Shown: positions 42,063 to 51,044 of the stretch, in pieces
How the letters are laid out: each line of letters opens with the position of its first letter
Numbering within the stretch: position 1 is the stretch's first letter
NCBI GenBank assembly: GCA_019115605.1
Contig: DXDG01000026.1
Location: forward strand, 1-58,686
Direction of reading: 5' to 3'
DNA: 58,686 nucleotides
Origin: Candidatus Alistipes faecigallinarum
Lineage (GTDB): Bacteria > Bacteroidota > Bacteroidia > Bacteroidales > Rikenellaceae
Notes under the pieces: model-generated
Database searches by the model: none
Seen by the model: only the letters and a program-made list of their open reading frames with translations
Told to the model about the DNA's origin: nothing
Program-made: the position numbers and the translations under genes

Positions 42063-44609
42063 TTAGAACTGCTGTCCCATGACAAAGTGGAACTGGCTGC
42101 CGCTCTTCGTGGTCGAGTTGGCGGGAGGATCGAATCCGTAACCCCAGTCGATGCCGAGCATGCCCACCACCGGAAGATAGAGCCGCACGCCGAATCCGGC
42201 CGCACGCTTGATCTTGAAGGGCGAGAAGCTCTTCCACGAGTCGAAGGCGTTACCTCCCTCGAGGAAGCCCAGGACGTAGATCTGCGACGAGGGCTTCAGG
42301 ATCACCGGGTAACGCAACTCGGCCGTATACTTGTTGTAGCCGCGCGAATAGTAATTCGAGGGATCGAGCGCTCCGTCCTCGTAACCGCGCATTGCGATGA
42401 TGTCGATACCGTAGATGTTGTATCCCGACATGCCGTCGCCGCCGACCTCATAGCGGTTGAAGGGCGAGACCTTGTTCTTGTTGTAGCTTCCGAGGTAACC
42501 CATCTCGGCCTTGAGCATCAGCACGAGGTTCGAGTTGCTCGACAGCGCCTGGAACCACTGGGCCTTGAACTGCCACTTGTGGAACTCGATCCAGCGGTAG
42601 CGGTCCTGGTCGCTCATGTTCGGATCGCTGTAATCCTTGCCGTCCCAGAGCGAATAGGGAAGCGTCGCCTGCACCGAAGCGGTGAACTCCGAACCGCGGC
42701 GCGGATAGATCGGCTGATCGACCGAATTGCGCGAGAGAACCAGCTTGAGCGACATGAGGTTCGAGTTGCCGTTCGTAACGACGAAGCCCGACCAGTTGTT
42801 GAGCGAATAGCGCTCGTAGCTCGCCTCGGCATAGAAGGTGAAGTAGGGATCGGGCCAGGTCAGACGCTTGCCCAGACCGGCCGCCACGCCATAGGTGCGG
42901 AAGTAGCGCGTCGGACTCTGCCTGACGTAATAGGCGTCGTTCTGCTCGGAGATGTGGGCCGAGACGGTGAACGAATTGGGCTTGCGGCCGCCCATCCACG
43001 GATCCGTAAAGCTCATGGCCAGGGCCTTGTAGTAGGTTCCGTTGGTCTGGGCCGAGATCGAGAGGCGCTGGTTCTGACCCATCGGGTAGGGCCGCCAGGC
43101 GCCCTTCTTGAAGAAGTTGCGTACCGAGAGGTTGTTGAGCGTGATGCCGACCGAGCCCACGAAGGTACCGGAGCCCCAGCCGCCGGCGATGTTGAACTGG
43201 TCGGAGGCCTGCTCCTCAAGGGGCCAGTTGATGTTCACCAGCTCGTTCGACACGGGCTTGATGTCGGGCATGATGGCCTCGGGGTTGAAGTGACCCAGCG
43301 TTCCGAGCGTACGGATCGTCTGCATGAGCAGCGAACGGTCGTAGAGCTCGCCCGGGCGTACATAGAGCTCGCGGCGGATCACCTCGTCGTCGACGCGCTG
43401 GTTGCCTGTGATGCCCACCTCGTTGATGGTGAACTGCTTGCCCTCGAAGATCTTGACCTGGATATCGATCGAGTCGGCGCCGATGATCGTCTCGGCCGGT
43501 TCGATCTGCGACATGAGGTATCCGTTGTTCTGGTAGAGCGACTTGATCTGGTTCATGTCCTCGGGATTTTCCTCCTTGCCGATACCCAGACGCTTGTGCA
43601 TCGTCTTCTTGTCGTAGATGTCACCCTTCTTGACACCGAACAACGTCTGCAGCTGGTCGGTCGGATAGACCGAGTTGCCCACCCACGAGACGTCGCGGAT
43701 GTAGTACTTGTTGCCCTCCGAGACCTCGATGTCGATACCCATACGCTTCTCGTTGATCGCATAGATCGAGTCGCGGACGACCGTGGCGTTGCGGTAGCCC
43801 TTCGAGTTGTAGAAGTCGATCAGCAGCTCCTTGTCCTCGCGGTAGTCGGCCTCCTTGAACTTGGCGCTCTTGAAGAAGTTGATCGACTTCTGGTGCGTCT
43901 TCTTGAGCGTGCGGCGCAGACGCTTGTCCGTAAACTCCTTGTTGCCCAGGAAGTCGATACGGCCGATCTTCACGCGCTCCTTCTTGTCGATGACGAAGGT
44001 TACCGACACGGCCTGGCCGGCCGGACGCAGCGTGTCGTTTTCGATACGCACGTCGACCGTGGCGTTGCGGAAGCCCTTGTCGGCCCAGAATTTCTGGATG
44101 AGTTTCTGATTCTTGTCGATGACGTAGTCCGAAAGCTCGCTGTTCGGGCGCAGCTTGAGCTTCTCCTGAAGCTCCTTCTTCTTGCCCTTGGTGATGCCCT
44201 CGAAGTTCCAGTGGTAGACCCGCGGACGCTCCTTGAGGAAGACCTCCAGATCGATGCTGTCGCCCTCGATCTCGGCGCCGATCTTCACGTCGGCAAAGTG
44301 GCGCTGGCTCCAAAGACGCGATATGGCGTTCGAGATGAAGTTGCTCGGCAGATAGATCGAATCGCCGGCAACGAGACCGGCCGACGACTTGAGCACCTCC
44401 TCGTTCAGGTACTTCACACCGCGTATATGGATATCTCGGATGTAGTAGCGCTGCGGGGCGCCCTTGATTTGCAGCATCGGGGCATCCTCGGGGAAAGCCG
44501 TCTCGGCGGAGGCCGTCGAATCCTGCGGCGAGACCTTCTGGGCCCATATATTCGGGCAGTAGAGCGCCAGGGCCGCAACCGCCATGAATAGCTTACCGGA
44601 ATAGTTCAT
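42063..44609 (-). CDS. bamA: Outer-membrane assembly factor BamA
   Basis: An 848-residue Omp85 protein with a signal peptide (to NIWAQ, ~24), five POTRA repeats (~45-430, for example YYIRDIHIRGVKYLNEEVLKS and FTINEVGITGNQRVDDEVIRREL) and a 16-strand barrel ending GQQF, including the VRYPVIL-like strand LRYPVILKPSSQIYVLGFLEGG. It inserts beta-barrel proteins into the outer membrane. It is preceded by uppS (25-base gap) and followed by two Skp genes, a standard Bacteroidota order. Confidence 0.96.
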   Translation of the reverse strand: MNYSGKLFMAVAALALYCPNIWAQKVSPQDSTASAETAFPEDAPMLQIKGAPQRYYIRDIHIRGVKYLNEEVLKSSAGLVAGDSIYLPSNFISNAISRLWSQRHFADVKIGAEIEGDSIDLEVFLKERPRVYHWNFEGITKGKKKELQEKLKLRPNSELSDYVIDKNQKLIQKFWADKGFRNATVDVRIENDTLRPAGQAVSVTFVIDKKERVKIGRIDFLGNKEFTDKRLRRTLKKTHQKSINFFKSAKFKEADYREDKELLIDFYNSKGYRNATVVRDSIYAINEKRMGIDIEVSEGNKYYIRDVSWVGNSVYPTDQLQTLFGVKKGDIYDKKTMHKRLGIGKEENPEDMNQIKSLYQNNGYLMSQIEPAETIIGADSIDIQVKIFEGKQFTINEVGITGNQRVDDEVIRRELYVRPGELYDRSLLMQTIRTLGTLGHFNPEAIMPDIKPVSNELVNINWPLEEQASDQFNIAGGWGSGTFVGSVGITLNNLSVRNFFKKGAWRPYPMGQNQRLSISAQTNGTYYKALAMSFTDPWMGGRKPNSFTVSAHISEQNDAYYVRQSPTRYFRTYGVAAGLGKRLTWPDPYFTFYAEASYERYSLNNWSGFVVTNGNSNLMSLKLVLSRNSVDQPIYPRRGSEFTASVQATLPYSLWDGKDYSDPNMSDQDRYRWIEFHKWQFKAQWFQALSSNSNLVLMLKAEMGYLGSYNKNKVSPFNRYEVGGDGMSGYNIYGIDIIAMRGYEDGALDPSNYYSRGYNKYTAELRYPVILKPSSQIYVLGFLEGGNAFDSWKSFSPFKIKRAAGFGVRLYLPVVGMLGIDWGYGFDPPANSTTKSGSQFHFVMGQQF

Positions 44610-44634
44610 CTGTATGCGTCTAATCTTACTTCAT

Positions 44635-45348
44635 TTATTTAACCAGTCCGAAACGTCTCTCGCGACGGGCGTACTCCTCGACCGCGCGGTCGAAATCCGC
44701 CTCCGTGAAGTCGGGCCACAACACCTCGGGGAACCACAGCTCGGCGTAGGAGGACTGCCAGAGCAGGAAGTTGCTCAGGCGCTGCTCGCCGCTCGTGCGC
44801 ACGACCAGATCCGGATCGGGATAGGGGGCCGTATCGAGCGCCTGCGAGATAGCCGCCTCGTCGATCGACTCCGGGGTGATCTCTCCGGCGGCCGCACGCG
44901 CGACCAGCTGCCGCACGGCGCGCGTAATCTCGCTGCGCGACGAGTAGTTGAGTGCCAGGATCAGCGTCAGCCGTTCGCCGCCGGCGGTCTTCTGCTCGGC
45001 CTCGGCAAGGTAGCGCTGCACCTTCTCCGAAAAACGGCTGCGGTCGCCGATCATGGCGATCCGCACCCCCTGGCGCACCAGTTCGGGGGTCTCGTTGACC
45101 ACGCTCCGGCAGAAGAGCTCCATGAGCGAGGAGACCTCTTCGGCGGGACGCCCCCAGTTCTCGGTCGAGAAGGCATACAGCGTCAGGTACTTCACGCCCC
45201 AGCGTACGGCAGCGCGCAACGAAGCCCTCACGGGTTCGACACCCGCGGCATGCCCTTCGTAGCGCTCCTTGCCGCGCAGACGGGCCCAGCGGCCGTTGCC
45301 GTCCATGATGATGGCGATATGCTGCGGTATGCGTTTCGGTTCGCTCAT
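44635..45348 (-). CDS. uppS: Isoprenyl transferase (undecaprenyl diphosphate synthase)
   Basis: A 237-residue cis-prenyltransferase making the C55 lipid carrier for peptidoglycan and glycans. Conserved segments: HIAIIMDGNGRWA (catalytic Asp), RGKERYEGHAAG, YLTLYAFSTENWGRP, ILALNYSSRSEI and DLVVRTSGEQRLSNFLLWQSSYAELWF. ATG 45348 is the natural start; a TTG at 45360 in frame would fall in the -7 element. It heads the uppS-bamA-ompH-ompH run. Confidence 0.96.
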   Translation of the reverse strand: MSEPKRIPQHIAIIMDGNGRWARLRGKERYEGHAAGVEPVRASLRAAVRWGVKYLTLYAFSTENWGRPAEEVSSLMELFCRSVVNETPELVRQGVRIAMIGDRSRFSEKVQRYLAEAEQKTAGGERLTLILALNYSSRSEITRAVRQLVARAAAGEITPESIDEAAISQALDTAPYPDPDLVVRTSGEQRLSNFLLWQSSYAELWFPEVLWPDFTEADFDRAVEEYARRERRFGLVK

Positions 45349-45357
45349 ATTAGGGCA

Positions 45358-45365
45358 CAAATATA
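45358..45365 (-). promoter_or_regulatory. -7 element immediately upstream of uppS
   Basis: On the minus strand the sequence is TATATTTG, a perfect TAnnTTTG, only 9 bases before ATG 45348. If used, the mRNA leader would be a few bases at most. The rest of the gap to NAD kinase is AT-rich, then has a possible hairpin (CCGTGCG/CGCACGG at 45421-45461). Confidence 0.55.
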
Positions 45366-45502
45366 ATAAATATATGAATATAAATTCAAAAAACCGTCAA
45401 TTCCCGCCGATTTCGATCCTCCGTGCGGCTCCTTCGTTCCGAAGCGGAAGCGGGCGCACGGCCCCGGCAGAAACGACAAAAGGGGCGCGGAATCCGACGG
45501 CA

Positions 45503-46381
45503 TCAACTGCGGATATCGACGCCCCACATCATCTTATTGCGTAACGTGTCGTAAAAGGAGATATTGTGCGGTACGGCCAAAAAAATCCGCTCCGGAGCCC
45601 TCCGGACGGTGAACTCCGCCTCGGCGGCAATCGGGCAGGTGCGGTTGTCCAGGGTGGCGAAAGCCTCCGAATGGCGGACGTGGACGCGCAGCGTGATGAC
45701 GCTCTCGTCGGGGATTACCACCGGACGCATGGTCAGGTTGTGCGGCGCCAGCGGCGAGAGCACCAGGCAGCGGCACGTCGGCGCGATGACCGGGCCCCCG
45801 GCGCTGAGCGAGTAGGCCGTCGAGCCGGTCGGCGTCGAGACGATCAGTCCGTCGCCGTGGTAGGTGGCCACCATCTGCCGGTCGACGTAGGTCTCGACCG
45901 AGATCATCCCCGCACCGTGGCGCTGCACGGTGAACTCGTTGAGTGCCAGATGCAGGTCGGGCTCTTCGAGAAAGTCGCCCGCCACCGAGAGCATCGACCG
46001 CGCCTCGGTGGAGAACTCCCCGCGGGCGATCTGGCCGAAGAGCTGGTCCAGACCGTTGCGCGGGGCGCTGGTCAGAAAGCCCAGGTGCCCGGCGTTGATG
46101 CCCATGACCGGAACCGGGGCCCCGCAGAGGCGGTGCACCCCTTCGAGCAGCGTGCCGTCGCCGCCGTAGCAGACCATCACCGTACCCTCGGGCTGCGGCC
46201 CCACGCAGCGGCCGTAGATCCTCTCCTCGGGAATTTCAAGATCCGTCAGCCGCCGGACGATCGGCGCGAACTCCTCATTGAGGGCGTAGTCGAATCCGAA
46301 GGCGTGGATTGCGTCGAAGAGCCGGCGCAGCTCCCCGGCAGCGTGGGAGACCAGCGGACGGGAAAAAAGTATGATTTTCAT
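45503..46381 (-). CDS. nadK: NAD kinase
   Basis: A 292-residue enzyme phosphorylating NAD to NADP with ATP. The GGDGTLL motif (VCYGGDGTLLEGVHRL), GINAGHLGFL, LALNEFTVQR and HGDGLIVSTPTGSTAYSLSAGGPVI are all present. ATG 46381 was chosen because the longer in-frame start (46648) lies inside pdxJ and its extra residues look non-protein-like. A perfect -7 element lies ~100 bases upstream. Confidence 0.95.
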   Translation of the reverse strand: MKIILFSRPLVSHAAGELRRLFDAIHAFGFDYALNEEFAPIVRRLTDLEIPEERIYGRCVGPQPEGTVMVCYGGDGTLLEGVHRLCGAPVPVMGINAGHLGFLTSAPRNGLDQLFGQIARGEFSTEARSMLSVAGDFLEEPDLHLALNEFTVQRHGAGMISVETYVDRQMVATYHGDGLIVSTPTGSTAYSLSAGGPVIAPTCRCLVLSPLAPHNLTMRPVVIPDESVITLRVHVRHSEAFATLDNRTCPIAAEAEFTVRRAPERIFLAVPHNISFYDTLRNKMMWGVDIRS

Positions 46382-46405
46382 CGGCGGAGTTTCGAAAAAA
46401 GTGAG

Positions 46406-46413
46406 TACCTTTA
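46406..46413 (+). promoter_or_regulatory. Possible -7 element for the pdxJ operon
   Basis: TACCTTTA is one base off TAnnTTTG, 83 bases before pdxJ and in the divergent gap with nadK. Confidence 0.45.
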
Positions 46414-46480
46414 CCACGCCGGAGCACCCGCTGCGGCGACTTTCGGCCGCCGCACGAGAGGACCCGGCATGCATGCGATG

Positions 46481-46488
46481 CAAATATA
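46481..46488 (-). promoter_or_regulatory. -7 promoter element for nadK
   Basis: On the minus strand the sequence is TATATTTG, a perfect TAnnTTTG, giving a leader of about 95 bases before nadK. It crosses the possible pdxJ promoter region, so the two transcripts would overlap at their 5' ends. Confidence 0.6.
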
Positions 46489-46496
46489 CGTTTTTT

Positions 46497-47222
46497 ATGA
46501 CAAAGTTGAGTGTAAACATCAATAAGATCGCCGTCATCCGCAACTCGCGCGGCGGCAATCTTCCCGACGTGGTCCGCGCGGCACAGGCGATCGAGCGCTT
46601 CGGCGCCGAGGGTATCACGGTCCACCCGCGGCCCGACGCGCGCCACATCCGCTACGATGACGTGCGCGACCTGAAGCGGGTGCTCACCACCGAATTCAAC
46701 ATCGAGGGCAATCCCATCCCCTCCTTCGTCGATCTGGTGCTCGAGGTGCAGCCCACGCAGGTTACGCTCGTGCCCGACGCCCCGGACGCCATCACCTCCA
46801 ACGCCGGATGGGACACGGTGGCGTACCGCGACCTGCTGACCGGCATCACGGGCCGCCTGCACGAGCGGGGCATCCGCGTCTCGATCTTCGTCGACCCCCG
46901 GCCCGAGATGGTGGCCGGAGCCCGGGCCTGCGGCGCCGACCGTGTGGAGCTCTACACCGAGGCCTACGCCCGCGAATACGCCGCCGACCCCGCACGGGCC
47001 GTCGCACCCTACGTCGCAGCCGCCGAGGAGGCCCGCCGCCAGGGGCTGGGGCTCAACGCCGGGCACGACCTCTCGCTCGAAAACCTCGCCTTCTACATCC
47101 GCCATATCCCCTGGACCGACGAGGTGTCGATCGGCCATGCGCTGATCTGCGACGCCCTCTGGTACGGACTCGAGAACACCGTGGCACTCTATAAACGGGA
47201 GATAACGAAAGGAACGCTATGA
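46497..47222 (+). CDS. pdxJ: Pyridoxine 5'-phosphate synthase
   Basis: A 241-residue TIM-barrel enzyme joining 1-deoxy-xylulose-5-phosphate and 3-amino-2-oxopropyl phosphate to make pyridoxine phosphate. Typical segments: LSVNINKIAVIRNSRGG, GITVHPRPDARHIRYDDV, TEFNIEGNP, VTLVPDAPDAITSNAGWD, VSIFVDP, RVELYTEAYA, GLGLNAGHDLSLEN and EVSIGHALICDALWYGL. ATG 46497 gives the standard length. The stop overlaps the next gene's start by four bases. Confidence 0.96.
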   Translation: MTKLSVNINKIAVIRNSRGGNLPDVVRAAQAIERFGAEGITVHPRPDARHIRYDDVRDLKRVLTTEFNIEGNPIPSFVDLVLEVQPTQVTLVPDAPDAITSNAGWDTVAYRDLLTGITGRLHERGIRVSIFVDPRPEMVAGARACGADRVELYTEAYAREYAADPARAVAPYVAAAEEARRQGLGLNAGHDLSLENLAFYIRHIPWTDEVSIGHALICDALWYGLENTVALYKREITKGTL

Positions 47223-47866
47223 AACGGATCGCAATTCTTGCCATCGCCCTTTTCATCGCCGGGACGGCCTGCGCCCAGGCGGTCTACCGCGAGCAGCGGC
47301 GCACGCTCTTCGAACTGCTGCCCGTCCGCTCGAGCGACATCGTCTTTCTGGGCAACAGCATCACCGACGGCTGCGAATGGGACGAACTCTTCGACAACCG
47401 CCACATCAAGAACCGCGGCATCTGCTCGGACCGCACGACCGACGTGCTGGAACGGCTCGATCCCATCATCGAGGGGCATCCCAGGCGGCTGTTCCTGATG
47501 ATCGGCATCAACGACCTGGCGGGCGGCGCCACCCCCGAGGAGGTCGTCGCGAACATCGCGCGGATCATCGACCGCTTCCAGACCGAATCGCGCTGGACAC
47601 GGATCTTCGTCCAAAGCATCCTGCCGGTCAACGGCCGCGATTTCGACGTGTACAAGGGGCATTACGCCCACGCCGACCGCATCGTCCCGACGAACGAACG
47701 GCTGCAGCAGCTGTGCGCGGAGCGGGGCATCACCTACATCGACGTCTGGAGCGCACTGGCCGACGACGAGGGACTGCTCGACAAACGCTATACGAACGAC
47801 GGGCTGCACCTGCTCGGCGCAGGCTACCTGGCGTGGCGCGATGTCCTGAAACCCTATGTCAAGTAA
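47219..47866 (+). CDS. Secreted SGNH/GDSL-family esterase
   Basis: A 215-residue protein with a signal peptide (MKRIAILAIALFIAGTACAQ). The SGNH hydrolase fold has Ser47 in VFLGNSITDG, the Gly/Asn blocks NRGICSDRTTD and N98 in MIGIND, and the Asp194-x2-His197 dyad in TNDGLHL. It probably removes acyl groups from lipids or carbohydrates in the periplasm or outside. It is translationally coupled to pdxJ by an ATGA overlap and overlaps the next gene by 11 bases, although no metabolic link is obvious. Confidence 0.9.
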   Translation: MKRIAILAIALFIAGTACAQAVYREQRRTLFELLPVRSSDIVFLGNSITDGCEWDELFDNRHIKNRGICSDRTTDVLERLDPIIEGHPRRLFLMIGINDLAGGATPEEVVANIARIIDRFQTESRWTRIFVQSILPVNGRDFDVYKGHYAHADRIVPTNERLQQLCAERGITYIDVWSALADDEGLLDKRYTNDGLHLLGAGYLAWRDVLKPYVK

Positions 47867-49331
47867 CCGCGTGCCGCTCTCGGATCCCATCTTCCGCCGC
47901 ATTTCACGCCTGGCCGATGCGCAGGGCGTGCGGGCCTTCGTCGTCGGAGGCTACGTCCGCGACTACTACCTGCGGCGCCCCTCGACCGACATCGACGTGG
48001 TGGTCGTCGGCAGCGGCATTGCCCTGGCCGAGGCCCTCGGACGCGAGCTGAAGGCCCGCGTCTCGGTCTTCAAGACCTTCGGCACGGCCATGGTGCGTGC
48101 CGGACGTGTCGAGGTGGAGTTCGTCGGAGCCCGCAAGGAGTCCTACACGCACGATTCGCGCAAGCCCCACGTCGAGGCCGGGACGCTCGAGGACGACCAG
48201 CGGCGCCGCGACTTCACGATCAACGCCATGGCCTGGTCGCTCAACGGCGACACCTACGGCGAGCTGGTCGATCCCTTCGACGGCATGTCCGATCTGGAGG
48301 AGTGCACGATACGCACGCCGTGCGATCCCGACATCACCTTCTCGGACGACCCGCTGCGCATGATGCGCGCCGTGCGCTTCGCCGCGCAGCTGGGCTTCAC
48401 GATCGAGGAGGAGACCTTCGAGGCGATCCGCCGCAACGCCGCACGCATCCGCATCGTCTCGCGCGAGCGCATCATCACCGAACTCAACAAGATCGTACTC
48501 TCGCCCGTCCCCTCGATGGGTTTCGAACTGCTCGAAATGACCGGCCTGCTGGAGCTCGTCTTCCCCGAGCTGCACCGCCTGAAGGGGGTCGAGCGCCGCG
48601 GCAGGCACGCCCACAAGGACAACTTCATCCACACGCTCAAGGTCCTCGACAACGTCGCGCGCCGCTCGGACGACCTCTGGCTCCGCTGGGCCGCCCTGCT
48701 GCACGACATCGCCAAGCCGCTGACGAAGGCCTATGATCCGCGGGTCGGCTGGACCTTCCACGGCCACGAGGTACTCGGCTCAAAGATGGTTCCGGCGATC
48801 TTCCGCCAGTTGAAGCTCCCGCTGAACGAACACATGAAGTTCGTCCAGAAGCTGGTCTTCCTCCACCTGCGGCCCATCATCCTCTCGGAGGATCTGGTTA
48901 CCGACTCGGCGGTGCGCCGTCTGCTCTTCGAGGCGGGCGACGACATCGAGGCACTCATGACGCTCTGCGAGGCCGACATCACCTCGGGCATCGACGCCAA
49001 GGTCCAGCGCTACCTGGCCAATTTCGAGCTGGTGCGCCGCAAGATGAAGGATTTGGAGGAGCGCGACCGCATCCGCAACTTCCAGCCTCCGATTACCGGG
49101 GAGATCATCATGCAGACCTACGGCATCGGTCCCTGCCGCGTGATCGGCGAGATCAAGGAGCGCATCAAGAATGCCATCCTCGACGGCGAGATCCCCAACG
49201 AATACGACGCGGCCCACGCCCTCATGGAGCGCCTGGCCGCCGAGCAGGGGCTGACCCCACGGCCCGAGGCGGACAAAGGCCCCGGTCCGACGGACGACAC
49301 GAACCCGAAAGAGAGCGGGGCCGGCGAATAG
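47856..49331 (+). CDS. cca: CCA tRNA nucleotidyltransferase / poly(A) polymerase family with HD domain
   Basis: A 491-residue class II nucleotidyltransferase. The head domain has AFVVGGYVRDYYL and the metal-binding DID (45-47), followed by RRRDFTINAMAW and DPLRMMRAVRFAAQLGF. The HD domain has NFIHTLKVLDNVARR and LLHDIAKP. The C-terminal tail is disordered and polar (PRPEADKGPGPTDDT). Adding or repairing the tRNA 3' CCA end is the probable role. The family also contains poly(A) polymerases, but no second homologue is visible here to compare. It overlaps the SGNH gene by 11 bases. Confidence 0.9.
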   Translation: MSSNRVPLSDPIFRRISRLADAQGVRAFVVGGYVRDYYLRRPSTDIDVVVVGSGIALAEALGRELKARVSVFKTFGTAMVRAGRVEVEFVGARKESYTHDSRKPHVEAGTLEDDQRRRDFTINAMAWSLNGDTYGELVDPFDGMSDLEECTIRTPCDPDITFSDDPLRMMRAVRFAAQLGFTIEEETFEAIRRNAARIRIVSRERIITELNKIVLSPVPSMGFELLEMTGLLELVFPELHRLKGVERRGRHAHKDNFIHTLKVLDNVARRSDDLWLRWAALLHDIAKPLTKAYDPRVGWTFHGHEVLGSKMVPAIFRQLKLPLNEHMKFVQKLVFLHLRPIILSEDLVTDSAVRRLLFEAGDDIEALMTLCEADITSGIDAKVQRYLANFELVRRKMKDLEERDRIRNFQPPITGEIIMQTYGIGPCRVIGEIKERIKNAILDGEIPNEYDAAHALMERLAAEQGLTPRPEADKGPGPTDDTNPKESGAGE

Positions 49332-49365
49332 CGGGCACCCGTTTCATCCATAAAACACACGGAAA

Positions 49366-50556
49366 ATGAAGAGACTGCTGATGCTGTTCATGATGACGGC
49401 CCCGTTCACCGGCCTGCAGGCACAGGACGTGATCTTCAAGAAGAACGGCGACGAGATCCAGGCCAGGGTGCTCAAGGTAACGGAGAGCGAGATCGAATAC
49501 GCCAAATGGAGCAATCCGAAAGGTCCGACGTACGTGCTCTCGCTCGGCAACGTATTCATGGTGAAATACGAAAACGGGGAAAAGGATGTTTTCACGGATC
49601 AGTCCGCGCCGCAGCGTTCGCAGCCGTCCCAGGCCGCGGCCGAAACGTCCTCCGGTGAAAAACCCTCCGGCGGGATTGCCGCCCCGGCCGCCGACAACGA
49701 TGCCCTGATCCGTTCGTACAATGACCACGAAGCCAGCTTTGTCGTCGAAAAACAAACGAACAGGAAGGCGTACAACTGGATCGGCCTCCTGGGCGTGGAT
49801 GCCTCGTCGGTCATGTCCAGCGACGTGCTCGAAATCGCGATCGTTCAACGGGAAAGCTGCCTGCTCCACGGCACATACATGAATCCGTGGCCCTTCAACG
49901 GACATTTCTACCTGGAGCTGCACAACAAGACCGACCATGCCCTCTATGTCGATCTGGGCAACACCTTCCGGGTCGACGGCAGCGGCAACTACAAGGTCTA
50001 CTACGACACGACGCAGACGTCGGTGAACCACGGCGGGGGCGGCAGCGCCGGCCTGAATGTCGGAGCCGTCTCCGACGTGCTCGGGATCGGAGGTGCCGTC
50101 GGGACCCTGGCGCACGGAGTCAACGTCTCCTCCGGGAAATACAACTCCGCCTCGAAGACCTACGCCAAGCAGCGGGTGGTGGCCATTCCTCCCCACGGGA
50201 AAGCGGTTCTGGAGCAGTGCGAATGGGAGCATGTCGGAGGCACGGCGCTGTGGAAGGAGGAGAACAACGTGTACAGGTCCTATTGCGAGGGATTCAACTA
50301 CGAATACGCCGAAATCCCGGTCAGGAAGGGAGAGTTGCAGCATTACGGCTTCGATGACAGCCCCCTGAAGTACCGGTACAGAATCACCTACTCGTCGGAC
50401 GAGGCCTTCTCGGAGTGCGAGGCCCTGACCCTGAACGTCTATGTGAAGGAGCTGCTCGGCGGGCAGAGCGTCTACGACTTCAAGCGCCGGAAGGATCTTC
50501 GGAACGACGGCGAGAAGGTGATCGTCGTGGGCGGGGAGATCAACCCCTTCCTGTAG
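49366..50556 (+). CDS. Secreted protein of unknown function with N-terminal KNGDEI-type domain
   Basis: A 396-residue protein with a signal peptide (MKRLLMLFMMTAPFTGLQAQ). A ~50-residue small domain follows (DVIFKKNGDEIQARVLKVTESEIEYAKW, VFMVKYENGEKDVF) that recurs at the N-terminus of many Bacteroidota secreted proteins, then a Gln/Ala/Ser-rich linker (~83-110). The larger C-terminal domain (~115-396) has alternating beta segments (FYLELHNKTDHALYVDLGN, RVVAIPPHGKAVLEQCEW) and resembles an immunoglobulin-like or gliding-associated beta domain only loosely. I do not recognise its function. It follows cca by 34 bases and is closed by a hairpin. Confidence 0.8.
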   Translation: MKRLLMLFMMTAPFTGLQAQDVIFKKNGDEIQARVLKVTESEIEYAKWSNPKGPTYVLSLGNVFMVKYENGEKDVFTDQSAPQRSQPSQAAAETSSGEKPSGGIAAPAADNDALIRSYNDHEASFVVEKQTNRKAYNWIGLLGVDASSVMSSDVLEIAIVQRESCLLHGTYMNPWPFNGHFYLELHNKTDHALYVDLGNTFRVDGSGNYKVYYDTTQTSVNHGGGGSAGLNVGAVSDVLGIGGAVGTLAHGVNVSSGKYNSASKTYAKQRVVAIPPHGKAVLEQCEWEHVGGTALWKEENNVYRSYCEGFNYEYAEIPVRKGELQHYGFDDSPLKYRYRITYSSDEAFSECEALTLNVYVKELLGGQSVYDFKRRKDLRNDGEKVIVVGGEINPFL

Positions 50557-50596
50557 GCATCCGGTGTGCCGCGGCAGCCTGTTCCGGTGAAAGAAA

Positions 50597-50627
50597 GCGG
50601 GGCGGAAGTTTCGAACTTCCGCCCCGC
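50597..50627. terminator. Bidirectional terminator between convergent genes
   Basis: A perfect 14-bp stem (GCGGGGCGGAAGTT and complement) with loop TCG. CCGTTTAC follows on the plus strand and CTTTCTTTC on the minus strand. Confidence 0.8.
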
Positions 50628-50647
50628 CCGTTTACAGGAGCAGCCCC

Positions 50648-51043
50648 CTATTCGGCCAGCAGCCGCTCCCGCCAGGTGTCGGGAACCGGTTCGCTCTGCT
50701 GCCGCTCGAAGTCGAAGACGACGAGCACCGTGCGGCTCTCGCTGCGCACCTCGTCGCCGACGAGCAGCTGCTGGAAGAGCGTCATGCTCTTCGTGCCCAC
50801 GCGCTCGCAGGTCGTCGTAACGCGCAGGTCGTCGTACATGCGGATCTGACCCATGTAGGAGGTCGAGGTCGAGACGGTTACCACGCGCAGAGAGCCCAGG
50901 AGCACCTCCTCGCCGAGCACGCGGCGGTAAAAGTCCGTCTTGCCCACATCGAAATAGCACTGCTGCGAGACGTTGTTCACATGCTGGAAGGCATCGACGT
51001 CCGAGAAGCGCTTCTGGATCGGAACGGATAACGTGCGGGCCAT
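50648..51043 (-). CDS. Acyl-CoA thioesterase (hotdog fold, 4HBT/YbgC type)
   Basis: A 131-residue hotdog protein. The family signature RFSDVDAFQHVNNVSQQCYFDVGKTDFYR carries the Asp of the 4-hydroxybenzoyl-CoA thioesterase group. The remaining strands (SYMGQIRMYDDLRVTTTCERVG, SMTLFQQLL, RTVLVVFDFERQQ) complete the fold. It is likely a cytoplasmic acyl-CoA hydrolase of unknown chain preference. Last gene of a three-gene minus-strand unit, starting one base after the tsaC stop. Confidence 0.88.
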   Translation of the reverse strand: MARTLSVPIQKRFSDVDAFQHVNNVSQQCYFDVGKTDFYRRVLGEEVLLGSLRVVTVSTSTSYMGQIRMYDDLRVTTTCERVGTKSMTLFQQLLVGDEVRSESRTVLVVFDFERQQSEPVPDTWRERLLAE

Positions 51044-51044
51044 C

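Noticed and set aside
42054..44591. An ~845-codon open frame antisense to bamA (and a similar one antisense to the TamL gene, 52868-55381)
   Set aside because: Shadow of GC-rich codons; the composition is not protein-like and there is no promoter.
45361..45502. tRNA or small RNA gene in the uppS-nadK gap
   Set aside because: I could not fold a cloverleaf or find conserved T-loop bases (GTTCGA). Only a possible GC-rich hairpin is present.
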